From Vitellaria paradoxa (taxonomy: Eukaryota > Streptophyta > Magnoliopsida > Ericales > Sapotaceae): a DNA stretch of 64,000 nt. The stretch covers positions 4,128,342-4,192,341 of the forward strand of contig CM034234.1 in the NCBI GenBank assembly GCA_019916065.1, written 5' to 3'. Every line of letters starts with the position of its first letter. Positions within the stretch are counted from its first letter, which is position 1. Shown here piece by piece: positions 13,901-25,900 of this stretch. Below the pieces are notes generated by a model, which saw nothing but the letters and a program-made list of their open reading frames with translations, was not told where the DNA came from and searched no databases. The translations under genes were made by a program, and so were the position numbers.

Positions 13901-16900
13901 TGTGTAAGTCTATATATATGCACCCAAGCTTAATGTACAAGGGAAAAAACGAGAGGGGCATATTATAGAGTCTTATGAGATAGAAAATTTTTCCTTGTGA
14001 GCTTATAGTTCTTTCTCTTATTTCTATTATTCTTGGTTAAGTCTGTTCACTTTCTAAGGAATTAGAAAGTTTGTTTCCACTTGGTCTAGGTGTGTCGAGG
14101 ATTCGAGCAAGTGCTTGAAAGAAGTCGTGCGAGGAGTCGTAGAGATTTCGAGTGGGTACTTGTAACCTAATTATATAGTGGAGGTTTGGGTGGTCTCCAA
14201 AATCGGACCCGGAGTTTTACCTTTCCTTGTTGGTAAAGGGTTTCTTCGTTACCAATCTTGTGTTCGTTATTTTTTTGATTGGTTAATTGGTTTGGGTGAT
14301 TCGAAAATTTTCAACCATAAATACTCCCCCTATAGTAATGTATTTTTTATGGAGATTCTCCCTATTAGATCAAATTTGGCAAAGAAAAGGTGTGTTAGAG
14401 AGTCCCTTGTCCAATTTGCCATATTAAAAAGGATATACATGAGCATTTGCGATTCATGTGGCATTAGAGTAGAGGAATCTGGTTTGGTAGCAACCTCTCA
14501 TATAAAGTAGGCATCTCAAGTCTTCTCTCAATGGTTTGAAAATATCTTTTTAGGCCTAAAGGATAACTCGATAAAAGATCAGACTATTTCATATCAGAGA
14601 GAACTTATCATAGCAACCCATTTGGGAGAAGACTTTAACTGCAACAAAACTTATCACGCTTCAACTAACTAAATAGCCTATGCTATCATAATTAGAAATG
14701 CAAAAGGAGCTTTATTTGACATTGTAAGTGTAATTTAGATTAGATTTTGTGTTGGCAATATGCAAGACAACACTTTGCTTGTATTTTTCTCCTTCAATTG
14801 GGTAGAATGTCACAAGTTAGGTTGCTCGATACTTAGACATGTACCAAAGAGTGTTTTAGGCATCCTTACAATTGGTTGAGAAGAGTACTGGAACTGGAAG
14901 AGAGGTTGTTACTACATTAGACTTTCATTGAACCATAACTTTGGAGTGTCTCACAAGCAGCTCGTTGGAAGTTCCTGCCCACGAGATGCCTATGACAGCT
15001 GGAAATGTTTGTCCAGTATGTAAGAGGGTCTTGTGAGCAGTTCATGTGCAGTCTATGCCCACGAACTACCTGTGACGACGTCCAGATTTTTAAGATCTGT
15101 CCAAATGACTTTTTTAACCCTCTCTTTTGGTATAAAAAGAATTTTCTCTTCTAAACCCTAACCCTTTTGGACAGAACGTCACACTCACTAAGGTTATTTG
15201 AGAAAGAAACCGAAAGGGAATGATTGGATGCTTAACTTGCCTGATTCCTGACATCACCAACTATCTTTGGTAAAGATTCATCATCAACTAGCTCAGATCT
15301 ATGGATGTGCATCAGATCAGGTGAGCTTCTTCAAGTTTTTAAAGGTCTTTTTCTTCATGGGCTGAGGTGTATTGCGGGATGTCTAGCAAATAAGGTTAGG
15401 ATTGGTTCTTAGGCAAGTAGATCAACGGGTAGTTGGTTGGGAAAACTTATAATCCATGTCTATGTACCTTATAACCTCTGATTTTATAGTGAAGTAGGTT
15501 TAGTCTGATCCGCTTAAGGATTCGGGGTTGTTTTCTCCTTAGTGTTCTAAGGGGTTTTTTACCCTAGTTAAGAAATCATTGTGTCTCTTTGGTTTATCTT
15601 ATTGTTTTCAGCTATGAATGTTTTGATTTGGGATACTATTGTGTGAGATTTGGGACTTTCAAGTGGTATCAAAGCCTTGGGTACTCTCTGTTTTTGTATC
15701 TAGACTTGCTATCTGAGGGTTGGTCTATATAGTATCCATGGATAGCCAAAGAGAGGGACAATCAACTATTAGACCTCCGTTTCTTGATGGGACTAACTAT
15801 CACTATTGGAAGGCAAGGATGAGAGCCTTTCTCAAATCTATTGATGAGCGGGTTTGGGATTTCGTTGTTGATGGATGGAGACCACCTACTATGAGTGAGA
15901 CTGACCACACACTGAAAGCTAAAAGAGATTGGTCACCTGCTGAGAATGAAGCTGCTGGGTGGAATAGTAAAGTATTGAACGCAATTTTCTGTAGTGTTTC
16001 TTAGGAAGAGTTTAGAAGAATTTCTAACTGTGAAGTTGCAAAAGAAGCTTGTGATATTCTTCAAGTGACCTATGAAGGAACTACAGCAGTAAAAATAGCC
16101 AAGTTACAGAGACTCATTACTGCATTTGAGGTAATTCGTATGGCAAAAAATGAAACATTTGATCAGTTTTACATTAAGTTCAGTGATATTGTAAATTCCT
16201 CAGCAAATCTTGGTGAAACTTATCCACAATCAAAGATTGTTCGCAAGATTTTAAGGTCCTTACTTGATAAGTTTCAGCCAAAGGTTACTGCTATTGAGGA
16301 AAGTAAAGATGTAGATCAAATGAAGGTTGAAGAGTTAGTTGGTTTTCTGCAAACTTATGAAGTTAATGTGAATCAAAACAAGAGAAACAAAGGAATTGAC
16401 TTAAGTTCAATCTGTGAAGATGAGAAAGAACAAATAAACACCTCAAAAGTGAGTGCTGAGGATATTGCTTTCCTTGTCAAGAAGTTCAAAAGTTTCTCGA
16501 AGAAGCCTTCTCAATGCAAGTCAAAGTTCTCTAAAGAAAAGAAAAAGACTGGTGAAGAAATTAAAACCGAGAAAAAGCAAGAGAAATTCGGTGAGAAGTG
16601 ATGCTTTGAATGTAAAAGGTATGGATATTTTGCTAATGAATGTGCAAATCGGATGAAGAGAAGAAACAAGAAAGTTTTTAATGCTTCTTGAGATAATGAA
16701 GATGATTCTGGGACTGACGAAGAGCAAACTGATGATGATACATCTTGTTCTGAGGATGACTCTCCAAACGTGCTCGCATTTATGGTGAAAACTGATGATT
16801 GCTCTTCAAAGAAAAATTCAGAAATCAGTGTTTCTCAGATAACTCTTGAAGAAAGTAATGAGAGTGACACTTCTGATCCAGATTCTGAGGAAAACATTCA

Positions 16901-19900
16901 TGATAAGTTTGATGTGTTACAAGATAAATATAATGAGCTGTACCAACAATCACTGACTCTTGCAAAGCAGAAGGCCAAAGCACTTTCCAAACTAAACAAA
17001 GTTGAATGTGAGAAAGAGAGTTTAAAAAATGAAGTTGAAAGTTGTAAGACTCATGTGGGTGAATTGGTGAAACTGATTGAGACATTGAAAAGAAATGAAG
17101 AAAATTTAACTTCTTTGAATGTGACATTGGAAAAAGAAGTTGAAGAATTGAATGAGAAATTTGCGAAGGTTTCTAGTTCTCTTAAGAAGTGGGATGCTGG
17201 AACCAATAAGTTGGAAGACATTTTGGAAGCTCAAAGGTGTCCTAATGATAGAACTGGGATTGGATGTATAAAACTGTCTTCATTTTCTTCAAACCAAGGA
17301 AATGGCCCAAATAAATTTGTCCCAGCTACTGAGATAATTGAGAACAAATCTAGCAATTTTCACTTCACTTCAAGGGTTGCAAAAGCTGAATGTGAACAAT
17401 CAAAAAGTAATTCAAGAGGAAGCCAAAGTTTTCAACAGAAAGTGATATCAAGTGCAAGTAAGGTGAAAAATCACATTCAAGGTAATGGTTCTCCCAATCA
17501 CTTTTCAGTTTTTGGAGGTAAAAATGTCATTAAATCTGGTTTCCATTCCTCAAATTCTGCATATTCTAGGAAATTTGTTCCCATATGTCATCATTGTGGA
17601 ATTAGAGGACACATAAGACCATTTTGTCACAAATTGCATGGATTGCCATTGGATTATGTTAAATCCAAAGTTAATCCTAACAAAGGTCTTAAAGGAAAAG
17701 AATTTTTGTCTAATAGGTTCAATGGTCTTCAATTTCATGATGACAATGACTTCCGAACTCCATTCAAACCAAAAATGAATATTTCTAATGGAGGATTGTC
17801 TAAATCCAATACCAATAACATTTCAAAAACTGTTTTCAAAGGTAAAATGTCTTCAAAAAGCAAAGTTAGAAAAGCATGGATTAGATGTGATGAATTGAAT
17901 TGCTTTTTTGCACACACGGCTTTTAGAGCTCAAAACTTCAACATGTGGTATTTGGATAATGGATGCTCTAAGCACATGTGTGGTGTCAAGTCCATGTTTT
18001 CTTCTTTGGTTGATTGTGATGAAGGCTCAGTCACATTTGGTGATGGTAGCAAATCCAAAATTCTTGGTATTGGATGCATTGATCATCCGGGTCTTCCTAG
18101 ACTCAAGGATGTGCTATATGTTGATAGTTTGAAAACAAATTTGATTAGCATTAGTCAAATTTGTGATTCACACTACAATGTTATGTTTGCTAAAAATGAA
18201 TGCTCAATTCTAGACGAGGATAATAATGTGGTATTGAAGGGAGTTAGAACTTTAGATAATTGTTATGGGCTTTCGATTAACAAAAAATTAACTTGCAATG
18301 TTGCACAGGATGACACTATAGATCTTTGGCACCAAAGGCTTGGACATGTGAACTATCGAGACCTTGCAAGATTATCTAAATCCAAGATTGTGAAAGGGTT
18401 GCCAAAATTAGCAAAAGTCAAGAAAGTTGTTTGTGGACCATGTCAGAAAGGGAAGCAAACAAAGGTTATTCATAAAAAGACCAATAGAATAGCTACTTCT
18501 TCTCCCTTAGATGTTGTGCATGTTGACTTGATGGGTCCTATAAGGACTGAAAGTTTAGGTGGCAAAAAATACATTTTTGTGATGGTAGATGACTTTTCTA
18601 GATTCACTTGGGTGAATTTTTTAAAAGAAAAATCTGACACTTTTCAAGCTTTTAAATCTTTGTGCAATAGACTTCAAAATGAGAAAGGTGTTAAGATTGG
18701 TAGGATCATTAGATTGAGAAGTGATCATGGAAAAGAATTTGAAAATTTTGAGTTTTCCGATTTTTGTGATGAGTATGGTATTTTGCATGAATTTTCTACT
18801 CCTAAGACACCTCAACAAAATGGGGTTGTTGAAAAGAAGAACAGACTTCTCTAAGAAATGACTCGTGTAATGTTGCATGGTAAGAAAATATCTTTGAGGT
18901 TTTGGGCTGAGGCCTTAAACACTACTTGTTACATTAGCAACAGAGTTTTTGTGAGACGAGGAACTAAAGCAACTTCTTATGAATTTTGGAATGGAAAGAA
19001 ACCAAATGTTAAATATTTTCACATCTTTGGGAGCAAATGTTACATTTATCGTGATAGAGAGTCATTGGGTAAATTTGATGCAAGATGTGATGAAGGGATT
19101 TTTCTTGGTCACTCCACAAACAGTAGAGCCTATAGAGTTTTTAATTTGAAACATTCAACTGTTATTGAGTCAATTAATGTTGTTGTTGATGATGATCCCA
19201 TTAATTCTGCTTGTAGGTTAAATTCAAGTGAGGATGGACGAGAATTCACCATCTATCCACATGAAGATTCCTTGCTAGAAAACCGAGAAAATGAAAAAGA
19301 AGTTGAAGCTGAAGCAAGTGGAAATCTGCCAAGAGATGAGGAAGAGGAAAATGAGGATGACAATCAACACTTGACTTTTAATCCCTCATCAAGAGTGAAA
19401 CTAAATTATCCATTAACACAAGTCATTGGTGAGGAAACAGCCCCTATGAAAACTAGGAGGCAAGTTCGAAATGAGGTAACTTACTTGTGTTATACATCAT
19501 GCATTGAACCTAAAAATGTTAAAGAGGCTCTTCTTGACTCTCATTGGATTAATGCCATGCATGAAGAATTAGAACAATTTTCTAGAAATAAAGTTTGGGA
19601 ACTTGTGCCTAGACCTAGTGATGTTAATGTTATAGGGACCAAATGGATTTTCAAAAACAAAACCGATGAATTTGGCACTATTGTAAGAAACAAAGCTAGA
19701 CTAGTCGCACAAGGGTACACTCAAGTTGAAGGAGTAGATTTTGATGAGACTTTTGCACCTGTGGCTAGACTAGAATCAATTTGGAATTTGTTGGCCATTT
19801 CTTGCTACTTAGGATTCAACCTTTTTCAAATGGATGTAAAAAGTGCATTTTTGAATGGTTTTATACAAGAAGAAGTTTTTGTTGAGCAACCAAAAGGCTT

Positions 19901-22900
19901 CATCGATCCTAAACATCCCAATCGTGTGTTTCGTTTAAATAAGGCACTGTATGATTTAAAATAAGCTCCAAGAGCTTGATATGAAAGACTTACCAAATTT
20001 TTGGTAAAGTCAAATTTTTCAAGGGGCAGTGTAGACAAAACATTGTTCATCCATAGAAATTCTAAGGAAATTACCATTGCACAAATCTATGTGGATGACA
20101 TTGTTTTTGGCTCAACTTCAGAAAAACATGCCTTAAAGTTTGCTGAATGCATGAAAAGTCAATTTGAAAAGAGCATGGTTGGTGAGCTGAATTTTTTCTT
20201 GGGGTTGCAAATTAAACAATTGAAAAATGGCATTTTCATATCTCAATCCAAGTATGCAAGAAATTTGGTTCAAAAGTTTGGACTCTCTACAACTAAGCAT
20301 GCTAGGACTGCCATGGGCACAACTACCAAACTGAAAAAGGATGAATCTGGGAAGTATGTTGATCAAACTTTATACCGTAGCATGATTGGTAGCCTACTGT
20401 ACTTGACTACTAGTCGTCCAGACCTTGCATTTAGTGTAGGCATTTGTGCTACGTATCAATCTTGTCCCAAAGAATCTCATTTGACAGTTGTCAAACGCAT
20501 CATTCGTTATGTAAATGGGACTCTAGATTATAGCATCTGGTTTTCTAATGGTTCTTCTTCAGAAATCACCTGTTATTCAGATGCAGATTGGGCAGGGTGT
20601 TGTGATGATAGAAAAAGCACTTCAGGAGGCTGTTTTTACATTGGAGGGAACTTGGTGGCTTGGCATAGTAAGAAACAGAACTCCATTTCACTTTCAACAG
20701 CCGAAGCTGAGTACATTGCAGCAGGGAGCTGTTACGCTCAAGTTTTGTGGATAAAGCAGATGCTTTTAGATTATGGAATCAATCAAGGTACTATGTCTTT
20801 GTTCTGTGTTAACTTGAGTGCTATCAATATTTCCAAAAATCCTGTTTAACACTCTCGCACAAAACACATTGACATAAGGCATCATTTCATAAGAGATCTT
20901 GTTGAGAGACAAGTGTTGAGTTTAGAACACATTTCCACTGACTAACAACTTGCTGATATGTTTACAAAGCCATTGGAAGCTTCAAGATTTGAATATCTTC
21001 GTTCATTTCTTGGAGTGATACTTCTTGAATAGTTTTATCTCAAGTCTGAGAATAAATGATCTTACATTTATTGTTATGAATTTAAATTGAAAGTATGATC
21101 ATATTGTGTCCCTTAAGTGTTTGAAATATTCAAAAGAGTAAGAATTTGTTTGAACTTGATATTTCCTTACACTTCTAATTTATGGCCAATTGTCTTGTTT
21201 TTGTAGATTTCTTTTTTAATCTTATGATGTGTGGAGATTGTGTTGAAAATGTTGATTATTGAAATCACATTTATGTTTTACTTTTAACTTGGCTGATGTC
21301 GAACACATGGTCAAATGAGATGGAAACTTTCTTGAATTCCTAGTATGATGTTTACTTTGGATTGGCCCATAGTTGATTAGCCCACAATTCTCTCTATTCC
21401 AAGTTACAAAGGTTGGGAACATTAAAGTTGTTGAGTATCCCAATTAAAGTGATGAAAAGGGTTACCACTTTGTTCTCTAACGTTCTTCTAGAAGGATGTT
21501 GAAGGTGGAAAATAACCAAAAAAAAAATGAGAAAAGTGTGTGAAAACCTTCATCACATTGCACTTATTGAATTAAATTTTGTTTTGGAGAGATAAGGCTA
21601 TTTGAATTTAAATTGCAATATCAAATTTCATCTCTCACAATTTGAGAAAGCTGCTGTGTTACCATTGTTGGGTAATTGATTGGTTTGACTTCCAAATAGA
21701 CATCTTCTAGAGAATTTGAATGTGGTTCTACAGCTAGTATCATGTCTCGAGATGTCGATCTAGTTAATTGAAAAACATTTATGTGGAATTAAAGTCTTAC
21801 TTGAAATACTTCTCTGCCCATTATTTGTATTTTTAAAAGATTTTTACAAGGATTTGGACATTGAGTTAATTTTTTATTGTGTAAGTCAATATCTTGTTTT
21901 TATTAATTCTGAAAATTTAGTATTTTGACTTTTAATTGAAACTGCGTGTTCATACAATTGATTTTATTCATAGCTCTAATTGTTTGTATCAATCCTTCTA
22001 TGTTGAGATAAATCTATATAAGAAAGTATATTCATTAATAGTGATTTTTGTTGACAGGGTTTTAGCATAAATTTGCTACTTCATGAAATCTAGTTCTATA
22101 CAAGGCTTGTAGGAAGTTTATGTGATCCTTGTGGGCACGAAATGCTCCTGAGGGAGATGTTTGGTTTAAAAAAAATTTTCTTGATGGGCTCTGTGAAAAA
22201 GATACCTTGTCCTTATTTATCTTTTAATTAATTCAGTCTGGCAGGTCAATTTTATCCTTTTTATCTCTTTGTATGTCCCACTAATTTCTTTTTGCTGTAG
22301 AGTGAGGAGTGGAATGACTAACTTGCAAAATTTTTCTGAATTGTTGAGTGCACCGTACAGATTCAGTACAGAAGAGGGTTGATGTACTGATGTCATTTCC
22401 ACATGTTGATATTTAATTGGCTTGAGTCTTTTTCCAATTGATTTGTTTCTGCCTATTTGGATGTGAGTCATACCTGTGTGTATGTTAATTAACTAACACG
22501 TGTCTACTTTTGTTTTTTCTTTTTTTACTTTTTTGGTGGTTTCATATTTTGGGTGCTTATCTCAAACACGAGTTTCAAAATTTCAGCCGAAACATTAAAT
22601 TTCTTTTCAAGCAGAAAGGTACTCGAGTTGGACTGCCTTATGGTGTTTTTATCACCAATCTTCTCAAGTCTCAGTTTAACATAATCCGTCGAGTTGATGA
22701 GTTAGCCCTTGCCCAAGAAAAACCCATTAATCGGGTAACCATCTCTCGTACAATCGCTCAGAAGAAACCCACTGTGTCCTCCTCTGATCCACAGTCATCT
22801 GGTCCTTCTATGGGTCACTGCCCTCCTCCATCGATCCTTACTGATCTTTCTTCTGGAAACTCTCCATTTGATCCTAACTCTGTGATTGTATTTGCTCTTA

Positions 22901-25900
22901 ATGCCTTGACCAATCGACTCACTCATTTCGAATGAACTCTATCTGATCGTCTCTCCCATCTTGAGCAAGTTGTTTTATCAGAAAATGAAGGTACTCGTAT
23001 CTCTGTGTTACGTGATCTGAATGCTGTCAGCAATGCTGCTACTTATTGCACAGATTGACTTCTTTGTTACCTCCCTTGGCGAAATTGCTACATCTGCTCA
23101 CACATCCCTGACCTCTCTGGGTGACAAAGTTACTACCCTTGAGACTAAAGTTTTAGATTTTGTTGGTGCCTTCAATGAAATCAAAGCCCATTCCCGTCGT
23201 GGCCGCAATAGACCTTGATTCTCTTTGTTTAAGTTTTTTTTACTCTTTTGCATCTCTGTTATTATTTTCTTTTCATCTTTTGTAATTCATACTATCTATT
23301 TTGGGTATTTTTAGATTTTTTTGGATCTTGCCTATAGTTCTTTCTTTACTTGTTATTTGTCAATTCCAGACAAAAAAGGGGAGACATTTGGGATTAAGGG
23401 AGAGTGATCATGTTTAAGGGGTGAGAAATTTGAATGTATGATTAAGGTAGAGTTGAATTGATTTGTGAAGTTAATTTGAAATTGATTCTCTGTGGCTACT
23501 GCTGCTATACTTTCTGCTCTTGAATTGTATTTCAGGTTTACCGTGGTTGCCGCTTAGGCCTTGAACTTGTGACATACTTTAATTAGATGTAAATTGGGGT
23601 GTTGGGGTGTTTTATCTCAGAATTGCCAAAAGGGGAGATTATAAGTGCAATTTTGATTAGATTTTGTGTTGGCAATATCCGAGACAACACTTTACTTGTA
23701 TTTGTCTCCATCAATTGGGTAGAATGTCACAAGTTAGGTTGTTCGATGCTTAGACATGTACCAAAGAGTGTTTTAGACATCCTTACAGTTGGTTGAGAAG
23801 AGCATTGGAACTGGAAAAGAGGTTGTTACTATATTAGACTTTCATTGAACCTCTTTTTAGACTGAATTTTAATTTTTCAGAACTTTGGAGTGTTCACAAG
23901 CAGCTCGTTGGAAGTTCCTGCCCACGAGATGCTTATGACAGCTGGAAATGTTTGTCCAGTATGCAAAAGGGTCTTGTGAGCAGTTCATATGTAGTCTGTG
24001 CCCACGAACTGCCTATGACGACATCCAGATTTTTAAGATCTGTCCTAATGACTTTTTTAACCCTCTCTTTTGGTATAAAAAGAATTTTTCTCTTCTAAAC
24101 CCTAACCCTTTTGGACAGAACGTCACACTCACTAAACTTATTTGAGAAATAAACCAAAAGGGAATGATGGGATGCCTAACTTGCTTGATTCTTGACATTA
24201 CCAACTATCTTTGGTAAAGATTCATCATCAACTGGCTCAGATCTATGGATGTGCATCAGATCAGGTGAGCTTCTTTGAGTTTTTGAAGGTCTTCTTCTTC
24301 ACGGGCTGAGGTGTATTGCGAGATGTCTAGTAAACAAGGTTAGAATGAGTTCTTAGGCAAGTAGATCAACGGGTAGTTGGTTGGGAAAACTTGTAATCTA
24401 TGTCTATGTACCTTATAACCTCTGATTTTATAGTGAAGAAGGTTTAGTCTGATCCGCTTAAGGATCCGGGGTTGTTTTCTCCTTAGTGTTCTAAGAGATT
24501 TTTTACCCTAGTCAAGAAATCATTGTGTCTCTTTGGTTTATCTTATTGTTTCCAGCTGTGAATGTTTTGATTTGGGATACTATTATGTGAGATTTGGGAC
24601 TTTCAGATATCAACTATGGATGCATTCATGTACTTTCTGCCTTGGTAGCTGAAGTATGAGTCATTACAGTAGCATACTTCATGGCCACCAGTTTGAAAAT
24701 AGAAGAAGCCATTGATTACACTTGAAACGTGTAATCACAAATTAGCATTTAGAACATAAATTTTGTAATTTCTTATTCAACTTTTAAAGCTTTCAGCTAA
24801 TTTTGTCATTTACATTATTTTATTTTTAAAATACAAGAAAGAATTCGAAGTTATTGAAATAAGCAATGGCAAAGAGATTGAAGAAGCCACTATGATCCGG
24901 ACATCTTGACTTATGGTCCGGACCAGAGCAAGAGCGAGAATGAAAAATAAGAAGGAAGAAATGATTTAACAGCTGGAACCATATTGTGGTTCGAACACCC
25001 CTTCAAATGGTCCGGACCACTGCGAGCTGATTGTACGGGATACTTTAGTTTTTAGAGTTTTGTATTCGATTATATATATGTAGCTTTAACAACAGTTTAG
25101 AGGGTCTTTTTTCTATAATTTTTAGTTTATTTTTTCATTTAAATAGATTAGTGTAGAGAGTTTGTAGTTTAGTTTTTGGAGAGCTTTTGGATTGATTGGT
25201 TTCGGATTCAAGTTTAATTAATTGCAAAGAATGGTACACGTTTCGTTTCATTCAGTGAAATTTATTTTGTTTTCATATTCTCTTTTTATTTGTTGTTTTA
25301 TTATTTCATCCATGTTAGGTTAGATTTTTATTCTTGATTTAACCTAGTAATGATCGGTGGATCACTATGATTGATGAGATATGTATAGATCTATGCACGC
25401 AAAATAAAAACTTAGATGTATAGGTTTGTAATTTTCAGATATATGTTATTTATTTTCTAAAGCCTTTGAAAATAAGTTTTCTTGATCATATTTTTTGTAA
25501 TCACTGATAAGAGTTCTTGATTAAATGTTTCTTAATAATTTTAAAATAAGTAAATTAGATTTGAATCCAAAAATGAAATATCATAATATTTTTGGGTTTC
25601 TAATCGTAAATGAGATTTGAAAACCATGTTTTAGAATTTAAAAATGTGTCTAGGAAAATAACTTCCGGTTTATTTATTTTTTTTTACGTGAAACTTAAAC
25701 TGAGATAAAAACGCATCGAATCATGAAGTTGTGAATCCACCTAGATTTGTAGGCTAGTTCAAAATCTTAAATTATCTTGAATGCGTATGTTACTTCTTTT
25801 TTTTTAGTTTAATTTAGTTATTGCAATTTAGTTTATTTTTTAAATCCCAAAATTAATTTTCTTTTCTTATTTAAAAAAAAAAACCAGTAAAGAAAAGAAC

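Larger units (their letters stand above)
9396..14313 (+). mobile_element. Gag-only LTR retrotransposon (TR-GAG type, Sirevirus-like gag)
   Basis: The element is bounded by TG...CA LTRs of 856 and 820 bp. It has an initiator-Met-tRNA-type primer site, one long gag frame, about 1.1 kb of non-coding DNA and a polypurine tract (AAGGGGGAGA, ending by 13493). There is no trace of protease, integrase, reverse transcriptase or RNase H, so it must depend on enzymes supplied in trans. Flanks 9391-9395 (AACAT) and 14314-14318 (ACCAT) are a 5-bp target duplication with one mismatch. By hand count the LTRs differ at about 20 positions (roughly 2.4%), making it the youngest LTR insertion in the stack. It interrupts the LINE relic inside MBD gene 1 intron 2. 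Gag-only elements with terminal repeats are known in plants as TR-GAG. Confidence 0.85.
14723..24605 (+). mobile_element. Sirevirus-like Copia LTR retrotransposon, complete but decayed
   Basis: The 9.9-kb element has LTRs of 939 and 966 bp, a Met-tRNA primer site, gag-protease-integrase-RT-RNase H in Copia order, a long region with an extra 3' frame before the 3' LTR, and a polypurine tract (AAAAGGGGAGAT, 23628-23639). The extra 3' region and the style of gag are Sirevirus hallmarks. Flanks GACAT (14718-14722) and GATAT (24606-24610) are a 5-bp target duplication with one mismatch. The LTRs differ by about 6% by hand count plus a 27-bp indel, so it is older than the gag-only element. At least six in-frame stops make it non-autonomous now. 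Confidence 0.88.

Noticed and set aside
22510..23218. Calling the extra frame of the Sirevirus-like element an envelope protein
   Set aside because: No signal peptide, anchor or fusion-type feature was visible, only a hydrophobic start and a coiled-coil-like tail.
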